From contig SADC01001184.1 in NCBI GenBank assembly GCA_004194705.1, forward strand, positions 682,001 through 746,000: a DNA stretch of 64,000 bases, written 5' to 3'. Positions 12,801 through 22,613 of the stretch are shown here, piece after piece. Position 1 is the stretch's first letter, and each line of letters starts with the position of its first letter. The position numbers were made by a program, and so were the translations under genes. Source of the stretch: Ditylenchus dipsaci. Its lineage: Eukaryota; Nematoda; Chromadorea; Rhabditida; Anguinidae. The notes under the pieces are model-generated. The model searched no databases, had not been told where the DNA came from, and saw only the letters and a list, made by a program, of their open reading frames with translations.

Positions 12801-15800
12801 CGCCCCAAAAAAGGTTCTTTTGTTGGTCCAACACTTGCTTGTATTATTGCCAATCAGTTCTACAGGGTAAAAATGGACTAACATGGATACAATAGAACTT
12901 AAGGATTTTTCAGACCCGTCGTGGTGATCGCTTCTGGTATGAAAACTTCTTTGCACCTTCCGCTTTCACAGAAGGTATTGTGTGTATTTCACTGAATATT
13001 TACACGACTTAAACGTTTAGTAAAGATATTTTCAAATTATTTAGAACAACTGGTTCAAATCCGCCGCACCACACTTTCTCGTTTGATTTGCGATGTTACA
13101 AACGTTGACCAGATTCAACTATCTTCCTTTATGCGACCGAATTCTTTTGAGTAGTTTAGAAGTTAATTTCTCCAAAAATTATATTGTTTAGAAACAACCA
13201 GTGAGCTGTGATTCCTCTGTATTCCCTCCCATGGACATGGCTTTATGGAAGGTTTGTGCATGAATTTATGGTGCAGAGACGTTTCCTCGAAAATGAAACT
13301 TTTTTCATCACAGAAGGTATTGTGTGTATTTTTCAAATTTTTTCCAAATTGAAGCTTGGTCCCCAAGTTGATTTTTTTATCAAAATTTTTCGATTTTTTT
13401 GAATTTTTACGCATTTAGACTTAGGCTCAGGGTAAGTCAGAGCATGTTAGCACGGACTCAAACGTGTGGTTTAAAAAATTTAAAACTATTTTTTTGCAAA
13501 AAAATTAACACGACATGAAAAAAGTTTAATTTTCGAGGAAATGTCTATGCACCAAATTTATTTGTAAAGCTTTACTTATTTTTTGCCCTTTTTGTAGGAT
13601 TCTGAAGTGCAGCTTCAGTTGCCAATTACACAAGAAACAATTAAAAAGTTTTCCAACTGGCTGACCTGAATCTAAAAGAGCAACGTCGACGTGAAACCAA
13701 CAACATACAAAAGAGTAACTCCTAGTTTTGAATTTTATCATACAAACGTATATTTGCAGACCAGCTCCAATTTAAAAAAGGCGATCCCTTATTTGCTTAT
13801 GGTATGTGAACTTTTTGTCCTGGTCAACACCTCCTCGTGTTTTTGCAGCTAATATGATGCGAGCAAAAAAGAGAGTGCTATCTTTTCTAGAGTGTCTGAT
13901 GTGCTTTTGGAGTCCACCAGAATACTTGTGCGAGGGTAATTTTTGTTTGTAGCTAACATGGCAAATCTATCTATAAATATTAAACAAATTTTCACTTTTA
14001 TAAATTTAAAAAAATTGGCCTATTTAGTGATCAAACTATAAATGGAGAGAAACTGCCTGCCCTTGATCTTGATGCGCTTGAAAAACTTTTGCCAGAAGTG
14101 GATGTGAGGTTGAAAGTTCCTTTTACATCAATAAAACGGTTTGTATGCTCCTAATTTTAGCTCTTTTGTGGCTAATTACACTGCCTTCCTGAGTGAGGAT
14201 GGACGAGCTTCAGTAGATGAATGCCTTCCTAGAATGCTTCCATGTGACCATACCGCTCGCTACCGCACCTACTCTGGATGGTGCAACAACTTGAAATTTC
14301 CCAGCTACGGAAATGCATTTACTGCACTTAGACATCTGATGCCCCCTGTATATGATGATGGTTAGGAGATAATTTAAAAAAATACTAGTTGACCGTTCGC
14401 ACATTTGCAGGTTTTGATGCACCTCGTATTCGAGCTAAAAGTGGCCAGCTTCTGCCTTCACCTAGACGCATATCAAATGCCGTGCATGTAGATAGGGAGA
14501 TCAGCCATGTTCAGTTCACTCACATGGGTAAGCTAAACCAATTTGATTATTTTTAATTTTGTTATTATTTAGTGATGCAGTTTGGACAACTGCTCGACCA
14601 TGAACTTACACATTCTCCAACCAGCCGGGGTCCAAATGACGAGATTCTGAATTGCACTCGCTGTGACTCACAGAGAACTATTTCGGTGCATTGCATGCCC
14701 ATAAGAGTGGAACATGGTTTGTAATGCCATCTAAGCCTACGCGACAGTCCTTTCCATTTTCATCTAATTTTTTTGTCAAAGTACAGGTTCGGTCAAAAAT
14801 GTGCTTAGGTTGAAAGTATATGCTCGCAATCTTAATTTTAAAAGATCTGAATTAAAAAAAGAGAAAAAGCAAAATAATTCTGGAAGTTGAGATAAGAAGA
14901 AGGAAAGTTGAGCAATATAACAATGAAAAAATTAAAAAGGTGATGGAATAATTAAAAAAAGTACTAGCTGACCATTCACACATTTGCAGGATTTGATGCA
15001 CCTCGTATTCGAGAAAAAAAAATACACAAATTTTGCTGATTTTCACCCTAACTTTAGGTGACCCTCACTTTCCCACAAATTATCCAAACGGGGGTAAGTT
15101 TGATATTTTGCAAATGGATTAATTTAGTTTTCAATTTTTTTATATTAAGAATCCAGATGTTTGCCATTTGCTCGCTCTTTGTTGGGCCAATTAACTCTGG
15201 GCTACAGAAATCAGATGAACCAAGTATTATCATCATTATTATTGTTTTTATGAAAAGCCTGACTCGTTAGATAACTGCATACATTGATGGATCAGTGATA
15301 TATGGTTCAACTTTATGTGAGGCTGATAACTCCGACTATTCCGTAAAGGGTTGATGAATTTCACCGAGATTGGAGAGGTCAACAAAATGGGACTTCCACA
15401 GGGGAACCAGGTACTAAATTTATGAATTCAATAAAAAAACTGAAAATCCAAATAAAGTTGGTAATTTTAATCAAATAATATTCTAGGAAAAAGATTGTCG
15501 CTCACTTCCAGCCCATCCCTGTTTTGTAAGTTATCTCTACTAACTAAAAAAGTGAAAAACGGCATTGGTTACATGAATGTTCGATTATTTATGCTCGACA
15601 ATTCCTGAGTTGTTTAATTCCTCAGAATTGCCGCAGAAGAAAAACAAAAATAGGAAATTCAAAGTTTTTTTGCAGGTAGCTGGTGATGAACGAAACAGGT
15701 TGCTTATTGTGGACGGCATGAACAAAATAAATACAAATATTTAGTCATCAACCTGGTCTTACAGTTATGCACACCATATTTCTGCGAGAACACAATAGGA

Positions 15801-17704
15801 TCGCTAACAAGTTGGGTGAGATCAATCCCCACTGGGATGACAACAAACTTTATCAGGTTTTCTGGACAAACATTTTTTAACATCATGATTTAAAATGTGA
15901 ATAACAGGAAACTCGACGAATACACATTGCTCAATTGCAACATATTGTTTTCAATGAATTTCTACCAAAAATAGTTGGGTGGGATTTGTTGCATGAGTAT
16001 GACATCGTGCCCCTCAAGTCTGACTACTACAAGGTAACTAAAAATATTTAAAATAAAAACTTATTTGTCCATAGGGCTATGACGACTCTTGTGATGCAGC
16101 TATAAGTCATCCATGTAATAATCAGAACCTTGGACCGGTTTTCATAAATTTATTTTGAAACCCGAAGTTTTAGTCGCGACAGCTGCATTTCGATTTGGCC
16201 ACACTCTCATTAGGCGAATGTTCCCAAGAATGGATGCTAATTACAAAAAAATGTCTGATCCAGTTGATCTGGCCAAGCACTTCGGGTATAATTGCAAAGT
16301 TTTTCAAAGTAATAATATCATATACCTAATTTACATTTATAGTTTTGTTGAACCACTTTACAATAAGAGCTCGGGAGGACTGGACTCCATGATCATGGGC
16401 CTGTTAGGCACACCTTCGATGGCATTCGATAGGCACATAACCAGTGCCGTTCGCGACCATTTATTTGCAAGGAGGGGTGAGCCAACCAGTGGAATGGATC
16501 TGATTGCAATCAACATGCTGAGAGCCAGAGACCATGGGGTTCAGCCATACAACTCTTTCAGGTTGTTTGGCTACAAAAATGTCTTGGTAATCATATGCTT
16601 TTAATTTCAGACCCTTGTGCGGACTACGCAAAGCCGAAACTTTTGAAGACCTGAAAGATGTAATGGACGATGCAGCAATCAGTGCTTTGAAGTCTGTTTA
16701 CGAACATGTGGATGACATTGACATATTCCCAGGACTTACCTCTGAAAAACCAAGAAAAGGCGCTTTGGTTAGTTTTTTACATATATGTATAAAACAAATG
16801 GGATTTGGAATAAATTACGAATAAATTTCAATATTTTTTTTTCGGATTTAGTAAAAAAATTCACCTCTATTAACACCTCTCGAGAAACGTTGAGCTTTTG
16901 AAGGAGACTCGAAAAACTGGCCCTATTAGAGAAATTATAATATAAAATTCAGCTCGGTCACACCATGTCGTGTCTGTTAGCTGAACAATTTCGTCGTTTG
17001 AAAAAATGTGATCGGTTCTATTACGAAAATGATAACCCTGCTGCCAGATTCACCCCAGGTATTTTAAATCTAGAAGTCCGTTAAATTGTACTAAAATTGT
17101 ATTCTTTTCCAGCTCAACTACAAGAGATTCGCAAAATCAGATTGGGAAAAATTTTCTGCCAGAACAGTAAATTCATTGAAACTATTCAACCAAATGTGTT
17201 CGACATGCCTGATGAGCTAATGTAAGGCTGTGTGACTGTAGATCTGTCTCAGTTAAAATAATTTCAGGAATGCACAAGTGAGTTGCCGAGCACTAGAAGA
17301 AATCAATTTGGAGCTGTGGAAGGAAAAAAGTAAGTATTTGGATGCCGTTGTCAAATAATTATTTTAATGGATATTCAGCATTTTGCGAAATGAATGGTTT
17401 AATAATACAGTTGGGCGAGACTAGACATGTCACTCCGTGTGTCACTTGTGTTTGCACTGCTGAAGGGTACTACTAGTTTTAGCAGTGATCAGTGCTTTTT
17501 AATTTAAAAAACTTAGATTGAATGCCACCCAATTAGAGTGAAAAACTGCTCAAAGCTGCTGAAGAAATATGACCTTTCTACTATTGAGAGGGTAGGATTA
17601 TTTGAAAAATTTGAAAATTTTGTAAATCGCGTAGCTTTTAGGACACATCTTGCATGATCCAATGTGCTGAGCTCTCACAAGCAGCCAGAAAAGAAGATCT
17701 CTAG
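9849..17704 (+). CDS. Secreted double-domain animal haem peroxidase with VWC tail
   Basis: About 46 exons encode roughly 1,500 residues: signal peptide (codons 1-33, hydrophobic core [18 protein letters not shown]), peroxidase domain 1 (to 13251), a short linker, peroxidase domain 2 (about 13760-17221) and a C-terminal Cys-rich domain of von Willebrand factor C type (17379-17704; NG..I.LGE..., PCVTCVC). No start codon or signal peptide precedes domain 2 and the linking exon 13598-13714 continues in phase, so this is read as one gene. The layout matches the double peroxidase (DBLOX) family of insects; a VWC tail is otherwise typical of peroxidasins. Domain 1 lacks the catalytic residues while domain 2 keeps them all. 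The reading needs one-base corrections at about 11090, 12640-12645, 13643-13647, 13865-13870 and 15348-15350, and phases disagree at junctions 13150/13192 and 17466/17517. These may be sequence errors or real lesions. Expected to act extracellularly. Confidence 0.85.
10102..13251 (+). other. Peroxidase domain 1: catalytically dead
   Basis: Exons: 9849-10051, 10102-10223, 10281-10398, 10451-10495, 10540-10644, 10746-10816, 10868-10991, 11044-11101, 11151-11260, 11308-11412, 11463-11707, 11769-11846, 11906-11952, 12001-12070, 12176-12306, 12350-12392, 12447-12587, 12639-12724, 12771-12866, 12914-12974, 13045-13150, 13192-13251. Structural landmarks are clear: [65 protein letters not shown] and VDDIDLLVG. 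Against myeloperoxidase, distal Gln91, Asp94 and His95 (GQxxDHD) become Tyr, Ser and Ser (FYFVSSD); Glu242 becomes Gln; the proximal haem ligand His336 (FRFGHTL) becomes Phe (VPIAFSL); and Asn421 becomes Ala. Only Arg239 remains. The 10281 acceptor (CTTGAG) is weak but gives the only open frame. Confidence 0.8.
13598..17221 (+). other. Peroxidase domain 2: intact active site
   Basis: Exons: 13598-13714, 13760-13801, 13849-13935, 14028-14108, 14161-14360, 14411-14527, 14573-14716, 15058-15093, 15150-15223, 15271-15410, 15487-15525, 15676-15698, 15745-15856, 15908-16033, 16075-16114, 16174-16285, 16343-16561, 16611-16767, 16953-17058, 17113-17221; then the tail 17268-17329, 17379-17466, 17517-17591, 17642-17704. 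Key residues present: [10 protein letters not shown] (distal Gln, Asp, His), [10 protein letters not shown] (Arg and Glu), [12 protein letters not shown] (proximal His), [12 protein letters not shown] (Asn). The second acidic residue of the calcium/haem motif is Glu instead of Asp. The acceptor at 16173 joins the Phe codon of [10 protein letters not shown] exactly. Confidence 0.8.
14717..15057 (+). other. Long intron holding a partial exon copy
   Basis: About 14948-15018 repeats, with some changes, the intron end and first ~25 bases of the exon at 14411 (compare 14371-14435): ACTAG(C/T)TGACC, ACATTTGCAG, TTTGATGCACCTCGTATTCG. The copy has no matching donor and is not expected to be used. Confidence 0.65.
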
Positions 17705-18264
17705 TCGAGTCCACTCAAAAAACTTGTCAATGTACTCAATTTTTTTTTGAAATACTCAAAAAACAGAATAACAAATTTTGGGGCAAAATTCAGGAAATTT
17801 AAAAAATTGATTTGAGATTTTCTTATTCTGACTTCAAAGTTGTGACATTTTGTTCAAAAGCTTAGCAATCTGTTTTTTGAATTTCGAAAAAAACAGTTAT
17901 GAGTACACTAAATAGCTCTCTTTATTTATTTTTAAAAATATTTCTTCTCGTGCAATATTTATTAAAGTTCCGCTTGCAATAAATTATAATAAAAGTTTAA
18001 TTTGAGTGCTGGAAGGTGAATTTAAAAGAGTGCCAAATAAACAGTTAGCCATAAATGATCTAAGTTGCAAAGAAAGTTTGTAAAGGAAATCGTCCAGCAG
18101 GTTGTTGTGCACTAATGTGCCTTGTTGTTGTGTGGTAGAAGAACAACTAATTGGGCAGCTGGAAGAGCTGATGAATGATTGCACATAACACTACCCACTT
18201 TGGTTTCTTCAGCTCCCTTTTGCATGAGTTCTTCCAAATAAACACCCCAAATAGATCACTTCCG
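17705..18264. other. Gap between peroxidase and Ctr genes
   Basis: Holds AATAAA at 17978-17983, a possible but distant poly(A) signal for the peroxidase. The minus-strand open frame 17984-18184 has no support. Confidence 0.4.
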
Positions 18265-21200
18265 ATGGCAAATGTAGGGCTCCTACATTTCAGGTGATTT
18301 TTTAATTTTGTTTCAACCTTCATACGAAATATCTTTTTGCGGCATCAATACTCAAATCGAATGGCATAATTACTAACTGTTGATTAATTTGGCAATTTTT
18401 AGTGTTAAATTGTCTCTATTAGTCTAGGGCTAGGTGATAAATTTGGAAAAAACTTGATAAGGCTTATAATTTATGCTTGACAATCAGAATCGAACGTATG
18501 AGAGTTGTTTTTATATGGAAGCCTTATTTACCTAGATTTAAAAATCTAATCATCAGATTTCAGTCACCACGAAATTGTTCTATTCAATTTTTGGAAGGTA
18601 GGAAGCACAATAGGGTTGGTTTTATCTATTTTTAAAAACCTTTAGCCCAATTAGTTTAATTTAGTTTAATTGTGTCGATCTTAATGATATTTTTGATTGG
18701 TGTGCTCCACGAAGCAGTAATTGGTCTGAGATTCTTCTTAGATCGTGAAATATTTTTGCGAGATGACCTCTCTATTCATTCTTGTGAGAATCTAGTCTCA
18801 AAAGTGGCATAAATACAGTGGATAGGATACCAAAAGCCCAAAGACTTGATTCTACACTTTCTTCCAGCACTTCTACAGCTAGCGGTAGTGCTTTTTTGAG
18901 GTTAGACATTTATATAAATTGCTGATTTTCATCTGATTTCACTTCAGGCATCTCCGACGTATTTTCAACAGGCAAAGAATGCTTCAGGTATCTTGCTTAC
19001 TTTTTTCGTTAAAAAACGTAGAGGGCCTTTGTCACATGAAAAATTGAGATGGTTTTGCTTTTTCAGACCCATTTTTTCTGAATTCCCTGATAGAATTTCG
19101 GCTTTTAGCCAACTCAAATGACAAAAGCTGCAATAAACAGCAATTTATACTGGATACAGTCAAACCTCGATTTAGTGGCACCCCAAAAGTTCGTTCCCGC
19201 CTAGGGTCCGACACTTTTTTTAACCCAATTTTTGAAATAATTTATCGATTCTGTTCTGACAGCCTGGTCACAAATATCGTAAGGATTCCGATTTCGCCAA
19301 TCTTTTTTAATGACTAAATAGTTTTTGCATTTAAAAAGCAAAACCTCGATATCTAATTTTTTAAAGGGGGGGCCACTATATCGAGGTTTCTCCCTTTTAA
19401 ATACAAAAACTATTTAGTTATTAAAAAAACGATCGGTAAAATAGGAATCCTTACGATATTTGTGACCAGACTGTCAAAAAAGAAGCGATAAAATATTTTG
19501 AAAATGGGGTTTAAAAAATGTCGGACCCTAGGTGAGAACGAACTTGGGTGGGGCCACTGTATTGAGGTTTGACTGTACTGGATTCTACGTAGATACACTA
19601 ATATTTTTGGATGTACCAACCATTCTATCCCCTCTTGAGACCAAAAAGACATACAGTCCACGCTCTATTTAACATAATTCAAGTGACGCCGAAAACCTTA
19701 TGTTAAATAGAGTTTACGTTAAATGAAGTTATGTTAAAAGGACTTTTTTCTATTGACCACCTCCAAAATTATGTTATATGCAGCTTTTCCTCAAACATTA
19801 TATTTTTTAAATTTTTTCACGCGTTCTAGAAAAAAATTAAAAATTATGAATCACGATCTTCAAAACATGCACTTTTTTATTTTCGAGGCAAAAGAAAATT
19901 AAACTTTCCCGACAATTAGGGGTTTATGTTAAATGGAGAGGCGTTTTCTCGGCTAGGACCGGGAAAAAACTTATGTTAAGCAGAGTTATGTTAAATAGAG
20001 CGTTAAATAGAGCTAAGGCCCTATCCTAGAATAGGGGCCAAATTTCGACTTGGTCCTCGCCACCGCCCCCCCCCCTGCTGATTTTAATCGATTCTGCCTT
20101 GGTCCCCCTGTTGTTTTTCCCGTCATTGTATTTGGCTTTTTGATCTTTATTCATCCAGTTCTGTTAAAATCTTCCGCTGCAGTTTTTCGTTCTCATTATT
20201 TGCTTTGATTAATCGTATTTACAGTCTTCTTCAATTCAATGGCTCGCACTAAAGTCTTTGAAAGTATTGAGATTGTCATCATTGTATTTGGTGTTTTTCG
20301 GTCTTTATTCATGTAAGCGTTCTTCGCATGAAGGACGGTTGGTGCTACAGTACACAGCAAGCTTCGAAATTATTTTTTAAACATTCCTCTATTGCCGAAT
20401 AAAGCCACTTGCGAGAATTGCAATCTGCAAATGTTAATCGAGAAGCGCTCCGAAAGAATAGATGGAACCAGCGCTATAAATTTTGGAATTTCGGCACCGG
20501 CACCGCACCGGCACCGCACCGGGCACCGACCTCCGAAATTTCGGCACCGGGCACCGACCTCCGAAATTTCGGCACCAGGCACCGCACCGGGCACCGACCT
20601 CCAAATTTTCGGCACCGGGCACCGCACCGGGCACCAGCCTTCAAATTTTCGGCACCGCACCGGGCACCGGCGGTGCCGGAGCCGGTGCTGCCGGTGCCGG
20701 TGTCGCACCGGACATTTTTTATATATGTTAAAAAAATTATCAATTTAATTTCGAATTTCTTCAGCTAAATTGCAAATATGAACAATGTTATCGACATTAT
20801 TGTGTTGTTTCGAGGCGAATTATAACTTAGTTAGCTGTTGCCGGGTATATACATACCACTTGCTGGTGCGGCACCGGTTCGGCACCGACCTCTGAAATGA
20901 TGGCACCGGGCACCGCACCGGGCACCGACCTCTGAAATTTCGGCACCGTGCACCGCACCGGGCACCGACCTCTGAAATTTTCGGCACCGGGCACCGCACC
21001 GGGCACCGGCGGTGCCGGTGCGGTGCCCGGTGCCGCACCGGTGCCATTTACAGCACTGGATGGAACACAGGTTTATTTTATACTCAATCGACATGTGTAA
21101 TAGTGGAGGTGCATGAGAAATAGCAAGCTGTGTATAAGAAAGACCGTCAGGAAAGGATCGTTTTTAGAAGTCAAAATTCCGTCTTGCAACCTGCCTCGTC

Positions 21201-22613
21201 GTAATCAAATGACTACTCTAACAAGCAAGTTATGAAAGAAACCGGCTTCAGTAAGAATTGTGTATACGATTGGTTAGCCATGACTCGTGAAGTTTGCCAA
21301 AAATTAGCTTATTTGATTACTTCTTATAATTTTATAATCATATTTAAAAAAAAACAACAACAAAAAACAAAAGGGGGACCAAGGCAAAATCGATTAAAAT
21401 CAACAGGGGAGACCAAGGCAAAATTTGGCCCCTCTTCTGGGATAGGGCCGAGCGGCGACTGTATGTGACTTTTGTGGCGCAAGTATTGAAGCACAAATGT
21501 CGCCTGACCTATCCACGTAGAGCCCACTTTTGTGTCTCTTGATTGTTTTTAGGTTGGGTCTTAGGCAGAGTACCTAATTCAAAATTTTGAAATAAAGTAC
21601 ATTTGACCCAAAAAAATACAATTTGGTCATTTTTCGTAAAAAATGCCATTTTATCCAGTGCCTATTGCCATTTAAAAGCGGAAAAAAAGACTTTGACTAA
21701 AACCTTCAAAAAAGATTTAGGGTCGTAAAAAAGTACAAATATTTTAAAAAAGTACATTTACGTACCCTGGTCTTAGGATTGGGCAAATGGGTGGCCATTT
21801 AAAATTGGCCATGTGTCCAAAACCAAAATTGACTGACGGTTCGAACTAAAAAGCTCAAAGTTTAAAAACTAAAAAGCTTATACAGTCAAACCTCGATTTA
21901 GTGGCACCCCCAAAAGTTCGTTCCCGCCTAGGGTCCGACACTTTTTTCAACCCAATTTGCAAAATATTTTATCGGTTCTGTTATGACAGTCTGGTCGCAA
22001 ATATCGTGAGGATTCCGATTTCGCCGATCGTTTTTTGAAAAGTAAACAAGTAACCTTTTTTTGAAAACAGGTGCCACTATATCGAGGTTTTACTTTTTTA
22101 ACCAAAATTCGTTTACTTTTCAAAAAACGATCGGCAAAATCGGAATCCTCACGATATTTGCGACCAGACTGTCATAACAGAATCGATAAAATATTTTGCA
22201 AATTGGGTTGAAAAAAGTGTTGGACCCTAGGCGGGAACGAACTTTTGGGGGGTGCCACTAAATCGAGGTTTGACTGTAAACAAAAAATAACTCAAAAAAT
22301 GCCTTAGGAGTAAAAAAGTTCCTTCCGTTAATTCAAATTTTCTAAATGCTACTACTTTCAAAAACAGTGGTCTTTAAAAAAATATAATGCGCTAAAATAC
22401 TTATTTTAGGCTTTTTTGTACTCCATTCAATGGACACTCTTTTTTACTCTAGTGCTGTTTGTTGTCACTTTCAACGTTTGGCTAGTAGCAGCAGCAATAC
22501 TTGGCAAATCTGTCGGATATCTTTTCTTTATTGGGTCACCAGCGTTGGAGAAGGTGGAAAGAATAACTGTTGGCGTGGATAATCCAATGCTCTCTGAATC
22601 AAGAAAAATTTAA
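18265..22613 (+). CDS. SLC31/Ctr-type copper transporter family protein lacking MxxxM
   Basis: Exons 18265-18293, 18564-18597, 18665-18783, 18819-18900, 18948-18987, 22410-22613, about 170 residues. The order matches SLC31A2-like proteins: short N-terminus ending HHEIVLFNFWK (family: LLFDFW), TM1 (SILMIFLIGVLHEAVIGLRF; family LLxxLYEgxK), a Ser/Thr-rich cytosolic loop, TM2-TM3 (TLVLFVVTFNVW...AAILGKSVGYLFF) and a ~25-residue tail. The GxxxG packing motif of TM3 is kept. The copper-gating MxxxM of TM2 reads VxxxV, and the N-terminus has two His but no Met cluster. Phases agree at every junction except 18597/18665, off by one base. The 18784-18818 intron would be only 35 bases. The family forms trimeric copper channels in plasma or endolysosomal membranes; conduction here is uncertain. 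Intron 5 (3.4 kb) is filled with transposons. Confidence 0.72.
19157..19575. mobile_element. Pogo/Tigger-like MITE
   Basis: TA-flanked ends CAGTCAAACCTCGATTTAGT and the inverse TATTGAGGTTTGACTG, about 419 bases; inner arms (GTTCGTTCCCGCCTAGGGTC) form a near-complete hairpin. Same family as 21883-22276 and 29596-29983. Confidence 0.75.
19654..20013. mobile_element. Pogo/Tigger-like MITE, second subfamily
   Basis: Starts TA-CAGTCCACGCTCTATTTAAC; inverted words ATGTTAAATAGAG lie at 19980-20013. The right end is degenerate. Confidence 0.5.
20016..21458. mobile_element. 1.4-kb element with GC-rich internal minisatellite
   Basis: Terminal inverted repeats of about 90 bases: left GGCCCTATCCTAGAATAGG...CCTTGGTCCCCCTGTTG (20018-20118), right the inverse at about 21350-21455. 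Inside are two blocks (20475-20715, 20865-21050) of tandem units like GGCACCGGGCACCGACCTCC with GAAATTTC spacers, far richer in G+C than the surroundings. Open frames in all six frames here are low-complexity artefacts. Confidence 0.6.
21883..22276. mobile_element. Pogo/Tigger-like MITE
   Basis: TA-flanked ends CAGTCAAACCTCGATTTAGT / ACTAAATCGAGGTTTGACTG; a nearly perfect long hairpin, so probably a young copy. Confidence 0.8.
22290..22377. repeat. Solo end of the TTAA element family
   Basis: Matches 100-207 and 59428-59519: AATAACTCAAAAA, TAGGAGTAAAAAAGT, and an end GTGGTCT followed by TTAA (22374-22377). It lies just upstream of the last Ctr exon. Confidence 0.55.

Noticed and set aside
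20370..21094. Several long open frames on both strands rich in Ala, Pro, Arg and Gly
   Set aside because: They arise from the GGCACCGGGCACCG tandem repeats, occur in every frame, and lack start or splice context.
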